From Albugo candida (lineage: Eukaryota > Oomycota > Peronosporomycetes > Albuginales), in assembly GCA_040437565.1 (NCBI GenBank), contig JBDOQK010000009.1:580154-644153 (forward strand): a stretch of 64,000 bases of DNA. The letters are read 5' to 3'. The notes under the pieces are model-generated. The model was not told where the DNA came from, searched no databases, and worked only from the letters and a program-made list of their open reading frames with translations. Positions 49,730 through 61,578 of this stretch are shown piece after piece. Positions within the stretch are counted from its first letter, which is position 1. Each line of letters starts with the position of its first letter. Position numbers and translations under genes: made by a program.

Positions 49730-50350
49730 AGACTACAATACACTGCGGCTGGATGAAAGACGATCTGGCAGCTGCATACTATCAAGTTTAGAGACCGATT
49801 GTGTTTACATTACAGTGAAAGGGGTTAAGAACTAGCTATAGCCGATAATAAATTAGTATGTGTGCCAAACTCTGTGGGATGGTTAAAATTGCTGACGCAC
49901 ATGATGTTTAGGTAAGCGTTCCCAATCGAATAGACTACAAAATGCAGCACACCTTTAAGCCTGATATTTTTTTTTAATTTTTTTAGACTAGTTTTGCGAA
50001 TGCATTGAGCGTCGGCGTTTGCGGGGAGGTAAAGAGGATTACAACAGCTAATAGATTATGAGTTTCTACCGTCCGAATAAAAACGATATCGTTACACACA
50101 CAGTAAGTTGGAAAATTTGATTACCTTCCTAACCCAGTACTCCTTCAGATTTTATAGTATCANNNNNNNNNNNNNNNNNNNNNNNNNNNNNNNNNNNNNN
50201 NNNNNNNNNNNNNNNNNNNNNNNNNNNNNNNNNNNNNNNNNNNNNNNNNNNNNNNNNNNNNNTAGTATCAACATAACGTATTTGCCTCGATTTACTAGAG
50301 TAGTAGTGCGGCTGGCTTGCCATGGAAGCCAGGCAACTTGATGCAAGCAC
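49730..50350 (-). pseudogene. Tandem partial copies of the N-terminal exons
   Basis: 49970-49830 repeats the exon coding VPALYSIANATQNIECVS as VVYSIGNAYLNIMCVSNF, then stops. Flanks also repeat: 49690-49755 (TAGAATCAATATTACGC, CTCGTTTTACTAGACTA, GCGGCTGG) matches 50263-50315 (TAGTATCAACATAACGT, CTCGATTTACTAGAG, GCGGCTGG). The unit is about 0.5 kb and present two to three times. Only N-terminal pieces are present. Confidence 0.55.
50163..50262. other. Assembly gap, 8-nt overlap only
   Basis: 100 N; TAGTATCA stands on both sides. The true distance inside the tandem copies is unknown. Confidence 0.85.
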
Positions 50351-51899
50351 AGCCGCCAAATTATTGAGTCTTTACCTCACGAAAGGGCTGTGTATCGTAC
50401 AAATTTTAAAGCTCTCTCAGTTTATTAGCTTATTCGTTTTCCTTGGGTGTAAATGCAGCAAAAAGTAGATTTTGATCTACGAGAGTGGTAGTTCACTGAT
50501 TTTAAATATTTACAGATGGCGCTGCCAACCAAACCAGCCTAAATTTGCTATCTCAGTTAAATTCGAAAGCGACTGCCGTCTTTCTGGAAATAGAAGAGCA
50601 AAGATCACCCATCGAACCGGCATATAACGAGATTTGTGTGCTCCTTGCTCATTTGCCTATGATTCAAATCGAATGTGATTCGCTATCCGGACAGTCTCGT
50701 TCAAGCACCTGCCATTAGTGAATACCAATCTGTCCATAGAAAAGCTTTGGAGTCGACTATATAGAGTGAATTCAGTGCTTTGATAACTAGTCTTTCCAGT
50801 ACATACTGCAAGTCATCGAGCCAGTCTTTGCTTGCATAGCATAATAATTATAAAAGGTGAGAATGTATACTAAATGATACATGATACGAGAGCGGCGATC
50901 ACAGAATACCGATATTGTTCGCGTACGATAAGACTGGGGTACATTCTCTAACAGACGTGCGCATTTGCATCAATCTTCGATCCGGATCCAAACGAGCCGT
51001 TCNNNNNNNNNNNNNNNNNNNNNNNNNNNNNNNNNNNNNNNNNNNNNNNNNNNNNNNNNNNNNNNNNNNNNNNNNNNNNNNNNNNNNNNNNNNNNNNNNN
51101 NNGAGAATGTATACTAAATGATACATGATACGAGAGCGGCGATCACAGAATACCGATATTGTTCGCGTACGATAAGACTGGGGTACATTCTCTAACAGAC
51201 GTGCGCATTTGCATCAATCTTCGATCCGGATCCAAACGAGCCGTTCGCATCAACAAGGAAATGAGCCATTGAGATGCATTAAAATACAACAAAGATGGCG
51301 AAAAGACTTGCAAAAGCAGACATTATCCAATGTCGATGTGTTGCTCGAATTTAATGATCCTCACTCTCATCAACATTTTCATGTTCATTTTCATCTCTAA
51401 GGTGGTTGGCTCTACCCGCCATTTTTTCTTTGCCGGCATCGAAGCGTCAATTTTGAGCTTCACACTTATAAAAGCCGCATTTATGCAGCTTCAATGCCTC
51501 TTTCCCGAAAATCCACTAACTAGTGTTTATCACTCGAAACGTTCTCCGTGTATGATTTTTTGCAAGACTTCTACCAGTACTAGATCCAACTCGTCGAGTT
51601 CCCTGTTATTCCATCCAATGTTCCTCTGCCATTTCTGCTTGCCAGCTACCAGAGGTAATATCTTTGACTCGAACAATGTTATGAAATCGACTTTTTGTTT
51701 AGTGTCTATCGATAGTGTATGAAATGATGTCTATCTTCCATCAATTGCTTTCAGACCGAGCTTCCACCACCGAAGCAATAACGGAGAGTTGAACAAAAGT
51801 ACTTGGCTTGTACTTGACAATTATTGACCACAACGACCAAGTATGTAAAAAATAGTATGAATGGATAATGTCTAATAAATTAAGGGCATTTCTCCTTCG
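50351..51899. other. Gene-poor stretch
   Basis: No supportable gene; a 130-codon plus frame at 51330-51722 lacks recognisable content. Contains the gap at 51003-51102. Confidence 0.45.
50859..51246. other. Assembly gap with duplicated 144-nt flanks
   Basis: 100 N at 51003-51102; 50859-51002 is repeated at 51103-51246. Confidence 0.95.
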
Positions 51900-52026
51900 A
51901 TTGTGAGACCAGTATTGCGGCGATGAGATGTAGCACCCGATTATCTGACGACTTCATTCTGCGACTATGACACATTATTGATGAGGTGTGCGACAAATCT
52001 ATAAGGAAGGTCGATTTAAATTACAT

Positions 52027-53658
52027 CTATCGTAGATACATGCGTAAAAGTTCCGTGACACTTTGCAAGCGTTTTGGATGAGACAATGTACGTGTCGAGT
52101 TCTGACCGAATGACACCAACTGTTCAAAAATGGCTTTCTCCGCGATGAAACTGATCAGCAATACAGTTGAAAGATTTCTTCTGACAAACGTACGACTGTG
52201 TTGGATCGTCAGTTCATCGATACGTATCGCTTGCACTTGGATTTGCACCTGTAATATTCCCAATTACACGTGAAAATCACAAAGCTGTTCTTCCATTCAC
52301 CCTAAATGTATCTTTTTGCTCTCCGCGTTGCAATAAAAATAATCACCAGACCATGAGAGAACCCGATCCCGCTGATCGTATAATAAGCCCTGTAAAGGAA
52401 GTAATTTTGCTTCGTATGCATTCTTCTCCGATACGATTTGATCGTATTTGCATGTTAACGACTCCGATTGATTGCTTCGGAATCGAAAGTCCATTACTTC
52501 TTGGCGCGATCTTTTTATTTGTTTCCTGACGTCTGCAAATTTTACTATCAAAGCGTTCATCTTTCTGCGTATCGACTTTGCAAAGCATCGACCTAAAGCC
52601 TCAGAGCTGATGCTGTATCGGCCCGAGTATCCTTGTTCTGTCGCAAGTCCTCCAGAGCTTTTTGTAGCTGTGTGATGATCGCTTTCTTCTCAGCAACGAT
52701 TCCTTCGCAAGGGACTCGCATCTTCTCAGCAACTTTTTTCCGAACTTGATCCGTAAAGCTGATATTGTTTGCCCTCCTCCATCTCGCCACATGCTTCAAC
52801 CAGAGCATCTTTCTCCCTTTCAGGAGCTTCTAATTAGAGCTGAGATCTCTTCCATTCATTGCTCCGTAAATGCAGTCCACGTCTTGGCGACACGATCATA
52901 ATTGCGTTGTGATATTGGTAATTTGAGAGGCAGATGATACGCAATGAGCATTCAATTGGCACTCCAACGGGATTGTTTGTGCCTCTCTATCCTCAAAAGT
53001 TGCCTGTAAACGCCCCATACCTGTGGCCTGCTGATCTTCCTCCAAAATGCTTAATTTGGGGCCGCCGATTCGAAAGCTTTGGAGTCTCATTCCATTCCGT
53101 AGATGCACGTTCTTCTCTTCATAGTCGATCGTTAAAGCGTGATAAGGCTCAAGCTCAAGCCTACGCGTGCGTAATTGCTCATATGCAAGCTCCAATAGCG
53201 TCGATTGATGCTTTTTTTGCTTTAATTCAGCTTGAAACACCACTTTTTTCCTTTCCGATATATTCATATTTTGATCAGAAAAAAAGGCGCTCGAAGGAAC
53301 TGAGCAATGTGCTGGCTTCATTGTGGCGATACAAACGATCAGAGAGGCTGTCCAATTGCTTCATATACGCTTGTTTCTCAGCCCGGAGCTTTTCAAACTC
53401 AGCTTTGAACGCGCTGATACAAGTCGATTCCTCGCAGTCTCGATATCCCTTCGTTTTCTCTTGTTCTCTTGATTCTTGATGATCGTTCACTTTTGCGCTT
53501 AATCGCATATCTTCCTTCACGAACGCATGCATCTTCTGTGAACTTGACGTCATCTTACTGCACACAACGTCGCCTTTGTCTGCTGTAACAATACCAGTTC
53601 TACTTGCTCCATAACATGCGCACATGACCATGTACTTCCTTCGATTGAAAATCGGCAA
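52027..53658 (-). pseudogene. Decayed large coiled-coil protein gene
   Basis: Successive minus-strand frames read as one long Glu/Lys/Gln/Leu-rich coiled coil: 53658-53275 (ends SSFERLFF), 53321-52896 (SERKKVVFQAELKQKKHQ), about 52855-52745 (EREKDALVEACGEMEEGKQY), 52808-52593 (KKAIITQLQKALEDLRQNKD) and 52560-52297 (FADVRKQIKRSRQEVMDF). The first join is a shift of one base at a run of seven A (about 53279-53285), which could be a sequencing error; later breaks include in-frame stops (TAA near 52830, TAG near 52593) and further shifts, so the gene is most likely dead. A GTATCA donor near 52955 suggests it once had introns. Parent family not identified. Confidence 0.55.
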
Positions 53659-53851
53659 TCACACTCTCCGCCTTTTCATCCGAGGTTTTGATTTCTGGAT
53701 ACTGCTTGTGCTGGCTACAGTGTTTCAAGAACCGGAAAGACGAATTTGAGATTTAGAATTGCAGGCATCTAATTCCTGCAGCAAGAAATATATGTGTGCT
53801 TTTTCGCAGCTTCACATTGAGAGAGAAAAGACACTGATCTAGCCGGAGGAT

Positions 53852-54025
53852 GTGCTCTGGAAACGCGGCGAGGAAGTACTTAGTGGCTGTGGTACGATCG
53901 GCTGCTTGGTGGGGCTTCTGGTTCTTCTATTCTTATGTACTTCAGTCTCAGAGACAGCTTGTGAGAAGGACACGTCAAGCGTTTTACTCCCAGTTAAGTG
54001 TCGTGATCTCTCTGCAACGTTGAAT
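53852..54025 (+). CDS. Partial ORF with signal-peptide-like start, cut by a gap
   Basis: The frame starts TTG/ATG-proximal with a strong hydrophobic core (IGCLVGLLVLLFLCTSVSE), then a Cys and charged residues, and runs into 100 N. What follows the gap (from 54126) is GC-rich and may not belong to it. Secreted or membrane protein fragment; family unknown. Confidence 0.3.
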
Positions 54026-54125
54026 NNNNNNNNNNNNNNNNNNNNNNNNNNNNNNNNNNNNNNNNNNNNNNNNNNNNNNNNNNNNNNNNNNNNNNNNNNN
54101 NNNNNNNNNNNNNNNNNNNNNNNNN
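54026..54125. other. Assembly gap without duplicated flanks
   Basis: 100 N; no overlap seen between the sides. Confidence 0.9.
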
Positions 54126-54202
54126 CTACGCCGAAACATCGAGGTAGTACTTTGTTTCAAGAGTATCAAACTCCCGAAAAAAGTACTTCTCTCCAAGGAT
54201 GG

Positions 54203-54907
54203 TCACCGCCGCCGAGCACTGCCTGCGTCGACTCTCACAGCTGGGCCTGCAGCTACACACCCTCGCGCTGCACTACTTCCTCCCGCAACTGAGAGCAAAG
54301 AATTGGTGTCATCTCCCTGACACTCCAACTGTTGGCAGGCATCTGCCGTGGTGACCATCACCCTGATGTTGCCCCCAGGTACTTTCGACACCTGAGCGAT
54401 TGACCGGCTCTCCAGATGGCTTTCAAAGACCGGATTGCCGTGGTCTCGCATCAAAGAGGATACAATTTTCCCATTCGGAGTACGGGTGAAGGACTGGCCC
54501 GTCTCCAAGACCATCGGAAAGGTTGCTTTCCGGATTTGGAAAGGTCTTGCTGCTTCCAATTCCGCAGGCAAAAATGACCAGTCCGGATGCTCCCGATCAG
54601 CATATAGCTGCAGTATAGCANNNNNNNNNNNNNNNNNNNNNNNNNNNNNNNNNNNNNNNNNNNNNNNNNNNNNNNNNNNNNNNNNNNNNNNNNNNNNNNN
54701 NNNNNNNNNNNNNNNNNNNNGACTTTTAGTGTCGTCCACACTTGCAGTTGCCTTTGGGTCATCCTGTGACGAGGCAACGACAGTACCGCATGTACCACCG
54801 GTACCACATCCGACACCTGTAGTACCGGTATTGACCAGTACCGTCACACTGGGGGTGGGGGTACTTATTACGTCATCACACAGGGGTGATGACTGATCAA
54901 CAATCAT
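54203..54907 (-). CDS. Unknown ORF in a GC-rich segment, interrupted by a gap
   Basis: Starts at ATG 54907 with a Ser/Thr/Gly/Val-rich low-complexity region (GTGGTCGTVVASSQDD), then 100 N, then a protein-like stretch (HPDWSFLPAELEAARPFQIR; PGGNIRVMVTTADACQQLE) and an Ala/Arg-rich end. The sudden rise in GC and the low-complexity start suggest foreign or retroelement (gag/ORF1-like) origin, but I cannot name a family. The antisense frame is also long, so strand confidence is limited. Confidence 0.35.
   Translation of the reverse strand: MIVDQSSPLCDDVISTPTPSVTVLVNTGTTGVGCGTGGTCGTVVASSQDDPKATASVDDTKSXXXXXXXXXXXXXXXXXXXXXXXXXXXXXXXXXXAILQLYADREHPDWSFLPAELEAARPFQIRKATFPMVLETGQSFTRTPNGKIVSSLMRDHGNPVFESHLESRSIAQVSKVPGGNIRVMVTTADACQQLECQGDDTNSLLSVAGGSSAARGCVAAGPAVRVDAGSARRR
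54621..54720. other. Assembly gap without duplicated flanks
   Basis: 100 N inside the GC-rich ORF; sides do not overlap. Confidence 0.9.
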
Positions 54908-57314
54908 ACAATCCCCAAAACAGGGTGACTCATGAGGGTTGCCACGTCAGTACAAGTGGACGCTAGCACCCTTGGTTGTGTCGATATGTCGACTTGAACC
55001 ATTGTTTCGAGAGGAAGGAGGTGAAAAAAGTTGTTTTTTCGAGTTGTTTTTACTAAATTGGCGGGTTACTTAGTAGCCGGCAAATTGAGAAGTGATTGGT
55101 TAGATCAATTGTCTGTGGCCGTGGAGGTTTTCCTGTGGCCGTAGTATTAATGTCTGTGGCCATAGCGGCTCCCTAATTATCAACTCAACCGTGATAATAA
55201 TTCGACTATATGTAGGCGACAGGTACTCTGTACAGGTAACGCTACACTTTGTTGGTGCTAAATCTGTCCTGGAATTACTGGGAAGTTGACAAACAGTAAA
55301 TTAGAATAGTCATTCCCTTAAGATGTTGTTACAACTTGCGCTCCCTTATAAAATGAAATAAAGCTCCATTGTCTTCACGCGCTCATTTTGTGAGCACATT
55401 CGCTGTAGCTTCAAATAACGATTTCGTGAAACCATCAGCTCTATCTATTTTTAAAACCATCAGATAACAGCTGCTCGCCTGGATGAATATCCTTTCTCTT
55501 TTCTTCTTTGTTGGATGTAGTTTATTACTCGATAAAAGCTGCTACTTGCTATTTCTATAATACTCATCCGGCCCACATGACCTGGTTTCCTACCTGCCTA
55601 TTTGCCAATCATTCTCAAAAATCAGAGTTCTTGTTCCTCATAATTCTAAATGATTCTAATACTCTACTTAAACCTCCCTGCAATTGTATTATTTTTGCTA
55701 GAAGAGACACATGAATATAAACCTGCTCGAAGGATCGATATCTTACAATTTCGAGACAACACACTTTTGAGCGTTATGATTTGCAGTTAGCGCCTGATCA
55801 AGATTGACAGAACTCGATTCCTGATCATAATCCATCTTCTCCGTAACAGTCGTTTCATTTTGATGATTTTGTTTCAGCACGGTTCTTGTGAAGAAAGGTA
55901 AGAGTCGATCAGGTCCATTTGATTGATTACGGTCCTCTCGATTGTCAANNNNNNNNNNNNNNNNNNNNNNNNNNNNNNNNNNNNNNNNNNNNNNNNNNNN
56001 NNNNNNNNNNNNNNNNNNNNNNNNNNNNNNNNNNNNNNNNNNNNNNNNCATTATTTATATTCTTCCAAAGGCAGAGCTCCATAAAGTCAGAAAACCTTAC
56101 ACATTTCGCTGCTCCAGTTTAGCTAATTACTCCAATTGGAGTACGTGGCTATTCTCATATTAGGATGCGGTTTTTACAAAAGCTTTTTTCCTATACTTCT
56201 TAATTTGTTTTGCTTCCTTAGAATAGAAACCCTATATAATTACTCATTGTTTTGTCTATATACAGTATTTTCCTGACAAAGAATCTGCCTCTGAACATCG
56301 AACATGGGATAGCGAAAATCAACTGTCCAGTTAATTCATTTGGTACAACGTATCTTTTGCCACCTTATCCACACATATCGAGATAATATAATATGATACG
56401 TTTGTTTCTGTAAGTAAACCAGTCATAATTGGTCACATGGTCGCAAAAACGAAGTTATGAATTAAGTGAGGCAAGAAAAAAGCACTTTGAAAATGAACCT
56501 CCTAACTATTGCAACATCAAGTCTTCCTCCATGCTGATTTCGTTGAGCTGAGCATTCTCGTGAATTTTTCCGAAATCACAGGATAAAATGCGTTTTACGA
56601 AACTAAAATGATGATTTGTGTGTATCGATGAAAACGAACAAGTATGATGGGTTGCACTAATCCATTTGAACGATATGAGATATAATTTAATGCTCTTCCA
56701 AACCATATTCGGTTTTTTGATGCCGGCTAATCGATACGAGACATGAAGACCAAGGTGTTCATGTCTATTATCAATGAAAACTCGATTCCTATCTTCAGCT
56801 CAATTCCAGACCTATCGTTCGTGCAGTCTTTGCGCGAAGAAACGAAATCTGAGGTCTATAGAAAGTTTAGCCTCTTCACGCTCTTGTACCAGCTACGAGT
56901 GGCAATTCATAAATTGTATCTAGTGTGTAATTAGCCCTAAAAGCGCTGATGTATTCGTTCTGAACATCCTTAGATGCAGCAGAGCAGTCACATCCGTATC
57001 AATGTATGTTAATGACTTTTAATTATTCGTCACTAGGTCCAGCGTGTTGGGTAAAGTACCTGAACAGACGAACACACCTGTGAAGATAAAAGTTCTTCCA
57101 GATGAAAGAGAAGGGGTGATATCATGGAATAACACATTTATTCAATACAGAAAATGGTCGTTAAATGGTTTCTGTTGGAGACCATCTATTCTGACTGTTA
57201 TATGTTTTATATTGATCCTTTCAAATTCTTTAAAAGCTTTCTACTGACTATCATATGTTTCGTACAGATTGAGACTCCCGCATTGGCGTAATCAGAGTTG
57301 ATATTTGCTTGTTG
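54908..57314. other. Non-coding stretch, possible retroelement remnant
   Basis: 55095-55165 has three imperfect copies of TGTGGCCGTAG/TGTCTGTGGCC. 55347-55353 is TATAAAA and 55357-55362 is AATAAA, a spacing found in LTRs, but no LTR partner, primer-binding site or polyprotein was identified. Minus-strand frame 56051-55743 is hydrophilic and unrecognised. Other short frames are unsupported. Confidence 0.3.
55949..56048. other. Assembly gap without duplicated flanks
   Basis: 100 N; no overlap seen. Confidence 0.9.
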
Positions 57315-57704
57315 ATGGTCGGGCGCGCGTTTACATTCAATCTCGTATACATTTGCTTATGTGGAGTTATCACTTTGATCATTTTAAAAACAGCACATGT
57401 TACCCTGGATAGAAAGAATTATTATGATACGAATGTGNNNNNNNNNNNNNNNNNNNNNNNNNNNNNNNNNNNNNNNNNNNNNNNNNNNNNNNNNNNNNNN
57501 NNNNNNNNNNNNNNNNNNNNNNNNNNNNNNNNNNNNNAGCAAGATCAATTGCCCGTAAGGATGTGTGCGTTTCTCAAAGAAAGACTCAACAATTCATCAG
57601 CAACTATTTTCTTCAACAATCGACGACTCGAATACTTGAACAAAGATGTATACTCGGATACCTTCTACCTTTGCTTCACAAATCATTACCTTCCAATCAG
57701 CTAA
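57315..57704 (+). CDS. Candidate membrane or secreted protein split by a gap
   Basis: ATG 57315 begins with a hydrophobic leader (FNLVYICLCGVITLIIL, residues about 8-24), then runs into 100 N at 57438. After the gap a protein-like frame (MCAFLKERLNNSSATIFFNN, ending NHYLPIS) stops at 57704. The two pieces stay in one frame only because the gap is written as 100 N; its real length is unknown, so their union is unproven. Confidence 0.3.
   Translation: MVGRAFTFNLVYICLCGVITLIILKTAHVTLDRKNYYDTNVXXXXXXXXXXXXXXXXXXXXXXXXXXXXXXXXXXQDQLPVRMCAFLKERLNNSSATIFFNNRRLEYLNKDVYSDTFYLCFTNHYLPIS
57438..57537. other. Assembly gap without duplicated flanks
   Basis: 100 N; no overlap seen. Confidence 0.9.
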
Positions 57705-59410
57705 GTGATATAGCTACTCAAATCTTAATATCCATAGAAGGCATCTAACGCTATCGAAGTCGTGATATTATGAGTCCAAGTGTTTCCGAATCAGAGCTAC
57801 CTGACGTAGAAACGAACCTTATGACCAATCCTATTGCTTGGTTCAGAACCTCCGAAAGCCTGTTTGTAGCTACCCTTGCTGTTAGTGGAATGATAACTAT
57901 GAATACATTCGCAATGTTCGCCTCATCCACTCAGCATGCTCATATTGCGCTTGTTGTAAAGACGTGGCAATCACATTCTAACTGAAAAATTACACAGCGC
58001 CACCTTCATAAGTGCCCAGCTCACATGGAGTCTCAAACAGCAAATTTTGAATTTTGAATCAACTGGCATATTTACATTATTCTCATTATACTTAAGTGAG
58101 GCGTGGAGGGCATCAGTCTCTAAATAACGAGCTGAAACCGTTTTTGGAAATGCTTAGGATGAAGCAAGTGATGAAGATCTCAAACAAAACTTAGCTGATG
58201 TGTCCCTTGTTATAATAATTGAAGCACTTCCCATTATCAAATTAGAAGCCCTCCACCCTAACACGTTTGGTGATTGTTTGATAGCTGGGAGAGGGTCAAT
58301 CTTTCCCCGGAAATATCAATTCTATGCATAAATGGATGGAGAAAAGCGGGATATCGTCGCGTTATAGTAACATCGCACGATTGCGTGTATTTGGAACCAC
58401 ACCAAGGGACCGAGAATAAGATACACTTAATGCAGTCTGAAAATCTGACAATTATTTTCTCGATACTGGATAATGGGGTTTGCCTATAATATTTTTCATT
58501 CACAACGTCGTTCCCGAGCTTGAGAAAAAAATCGTTTCGGACCAATTCGTTTATATTGGAAATATGTAATCGGACTACTCATGAGTAATAGCAAATAGGT
58601 GCCAAAGTTGGATCACAAAATATTCCGTGGCTGGCTCTTCAAAACATTTCGCGTAATAAAAGGTCAAATGCGAGCGCATAGTTCTGGTAACAACTTCTCA
58701 TGTATCAGCATTATTACATGATGTGCTGTAGTCAGATATTTTCAACTTTGACACGAGTAGAGGAGATGCACAACTTCGTTTTCTATGTTACCTCCTTGTG
58801 TTTACGATACAACGTTCTGTCTCAAAAGAAATACGAAGGATGTGAATGTATTATTTGTGACTTATGATAAACTTACTCATCCCATAAATTTTAGATGCGT
58901 AGTCCTTGTCTTTCTTTACATTTGCTTTTTGGAGAAGAGATCAAAGCCTCTAAAGGATTGTTTCACCATCTGAAACCAGCTTGTACAAATTATCATACAA
59001 GAATGATGTGTCGCAGCAACACTCTTCGTACAAGGGATAGAAGAGCTCACTGCCCAGTGCATAGTGGGCCTTCTTTGCATTCTTTTTACGTACTATTTTG
59101 TTTTCATGCCCCATTAAGTAATGTAATTTATTGGTAAACCTAATGGGGTGAGTGTGTTTGACTATTCGAAAACTACACAATCTAAATTCTGTATGAAGGA
59201 TCAAATAAAGAGAATTATACCGGTGCCATCATTCAAATTTTGCTTTGACAGCAAAACGCCGGCAAATACTGTGCTGGTAGCTTGTGCACTACGCGCTTTC
59301 CACAAACAGCGAAGATTAACAATGATTTTTTGTCTCTTCTCATGCATTGATATACAGATATTGAATTAGGGTAAATATTCCTGACAACCCTATCTTACAT
59401 GGCAAGCGCA
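57705..59410. other. Gene-poor stretch
   Basis: Only weak frames (57770-57985 and 58274-58489 plus; 59204-58950 minus, containing YPLYEECCCDTSFLYDNLY). None has start, splice or homology support. Confidence 0.4.
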
Positions 59411-60850
59411 GCGCCAATGATCCAGTTTTTTATATTACTGGAGCGACCGACCAAAAAGCACTTTTCGTCTTTCCGAACAAAATAGCTCAGCTTTGAAAGT
59501 GTGAATAGTTCTGATCAGAATCATCGATAAAATTGAATGTTGAAATTTAAACTTGGAGATTTGTACACAATTGATTGTATCAGTTGGAGAATCGGATATT
59601 CCAGGCATTCCTTTGATTGATAGGTCATATGCCCAAGATGGGAATTGGCTGTGAAGACTTCCAAAGTAGAAATGGACGTTTTCTTTCTCATTAACGGTAT
59701 CAACGATATTGACACGGGTATATTCGATGCGGAACGAAAATTTGACGTGTATCTCACTCATGGAATCCGGATTTACTTGAAAATGCTTTTGTTGAAATGT
59801 ATTTGAATTTGCACTCGATGCAATAGAGGTAGAAGTAAAAGTAAATATACTTAACATTAATCTTCTGTGTTAACACTACAACATGCAAGCGCAACGGCAT
59901 TACAAACTTGACTATGTCATGTTTCACATGACGTCCGTCTGGTACCACGTGGTGACCGTCTCCCTTCGTCCCATCTGTCACGCTGTCACCAAACAGCCGT
60001 TAAGGTGATATTGGACTTTACCTATGATGGGTCTTGCAGTTGACGCGCAAAAACTTGATGAAACTGCCAGGAAACGATCTCTTCTAACAGGTCTCGTTCG
60101 AACAAAAGCGCTTGAGCTTCTCTATCAATGAATATATTTATCGACCCTCTAGCTATGACATACCCACTATTTTTGGCACTCCCACTAATAGCGATAGCGT
60201 AGCCTTGCATATGCTACAAAAAACCCTTAATCAGTTTAACGCTGAACAATTCGTACTTGTAATTTTCCGGTAGCTATTCGGATTTTCATGATTTTGATTT
60301 ATCTCCTTCGTCTTTATTTATCGGAATCCGAGTGGCTTGCGTAGAATTACGAGGTATCTCTTAAATTCGCGGTACCATTACCTCCCACCAAGCGGGGCCG
60401 AAAAGCTTGAATTACAGAGGGAACCAGGTCGCATCCCAACGATGGAATACCACACAAAGCCAAAAAAGTTTCTTTGTATCCACCATTGTTGTTGATGGAC
60501 AATTTGAAAATGAGTTCCAACTTCATCGGCTCTGCTTCACCACACAGTGCAAAAGTGGGACATAACCCCTTCATATGGGAAAATCGTGAATGTTATATGA
60601 ATGGTTGTTTTTGAAATTTTAAACAGAGGAATAAGGACTAAAAACAAGAGATAATCCACCAATGCTTGTGCAGCAGAGTTGTGCGACTGTGTTGTTGACG
60701 CAGTCAATTTCTGCGTAAGCATTTGGAATCGAATGCCGAATGGAGCTTCTGACGTACCTTTGTGACTTGATTCGGTATTGCGTTTTACAGGTTTAGCAGA
60801 TGAATGAAGCGTCAACGTTGAGGTGAGTAAAACAGCTTATTCAAGATCTG
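59411..60850 (-). pseudogene. Frameshifted paralogue of the 48.3 kb aspartic-protease-like gene
   Basis: Segments match the 48.3 kb gene in the same order: SIRHSIPNAYAEIDCVNNTV (about 60750-60690), GLCPTFALCGEAE (60574 onward), SGYVIARGSINIF with ERDLLEEIVSWQF (60210-60022), VHFYFGSLHSQFP and ISKFKFQ (59700-59550), and FTLSKLSYFVRKDEKCFLVG with NWIIGAALAM (59500-59411). The frames change between blocks and a shift near 59525 separates FKFQHS from FTLSK; the last block ends in TAA right after GAALAM, earlier than in the paralogue. A TAG stands before a GTAAAG donor at 60020. Some changes may be introns, but the frameshift inside the C-terminal lobe and the truncation argue for a pseudogene. 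No Asp-Thr/Ser-Gly is seen. Confidence 0.6.
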
Positions 60851-61095
60851 GTACATAATGAGTTTGCACTATAGTCTGTAAAACAACTAATATACATTCG
60901 TGAATGCGATCTAAGAATTTAGACAAATGCGACGTAGCCTTATTATTATGCTTTTGCGCCCAGAAAGCAAATTGACCAAATTTGACTTCCCTCCTCAAAT
61001 ATAGTAGATCGCGTGATTTCATAGATGCGTATATATCATATTCCTGATACCAGATTTCCTTGGCACGGAAAATTCGTTGTTCAAACATGATTTGA

Positions 61096-61180
61096 GGGAA
61101 TTGCTACTTCCACCCACCGATGTGATTTTTGACCAATCAGATTGCGGCGTTATAACCACGCCAAATTTCAATATTGCAAC
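61096..61180 (+). repeat. Left terminal inverted repeat of the MULE element
   Basis: GAATTGCTACTTCCACCCACC followed by TGACCAATCAGATTGCGGCG; inverted and imperfect match to 63339-63255. Confidence 0.75.
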
Positions 61181-61578
61181 CCAACTTTTTATTATATGAT
61201 TGGGCAGAATTAGTCTATGCTAGTTCATTTTTCCTTTCAGAATCACGCAACGTTTGTCCACGGCATTTTAGGGCTTTGCTCACCTGCATCTTGCCTACAC
61301 GATGATAATAGTGTGAAAACCTTCGTGGGACATTTTTGGATATCATGTCCCTCCCTGTTACATTTTTACATCGTCGCTTAGACTACATCGCATGCCCAAA
61401 TGCTGACGGTTCGCGCTTTGTTGATGAATTGGAAACCTTATTCTGGGCCCAAAGTGGATATTCTTTCGCCTTCACGACAGGAAGTTCAGCAAGGACCTAA
61501 GAATTTTCCACTTCCCAATTTCGGAATTTTAGCATGTATAATTGACTATTAGGCTGGCGAGCAATTTGAATGGCGGCT

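Noticed and set aside
55347-55362. TATAAAA plus AATAAA as an LTR core
   Set aside because: No second LTR, primer-binding site, polypurine tract or reverse transcriptase was found; kept only as a remark.
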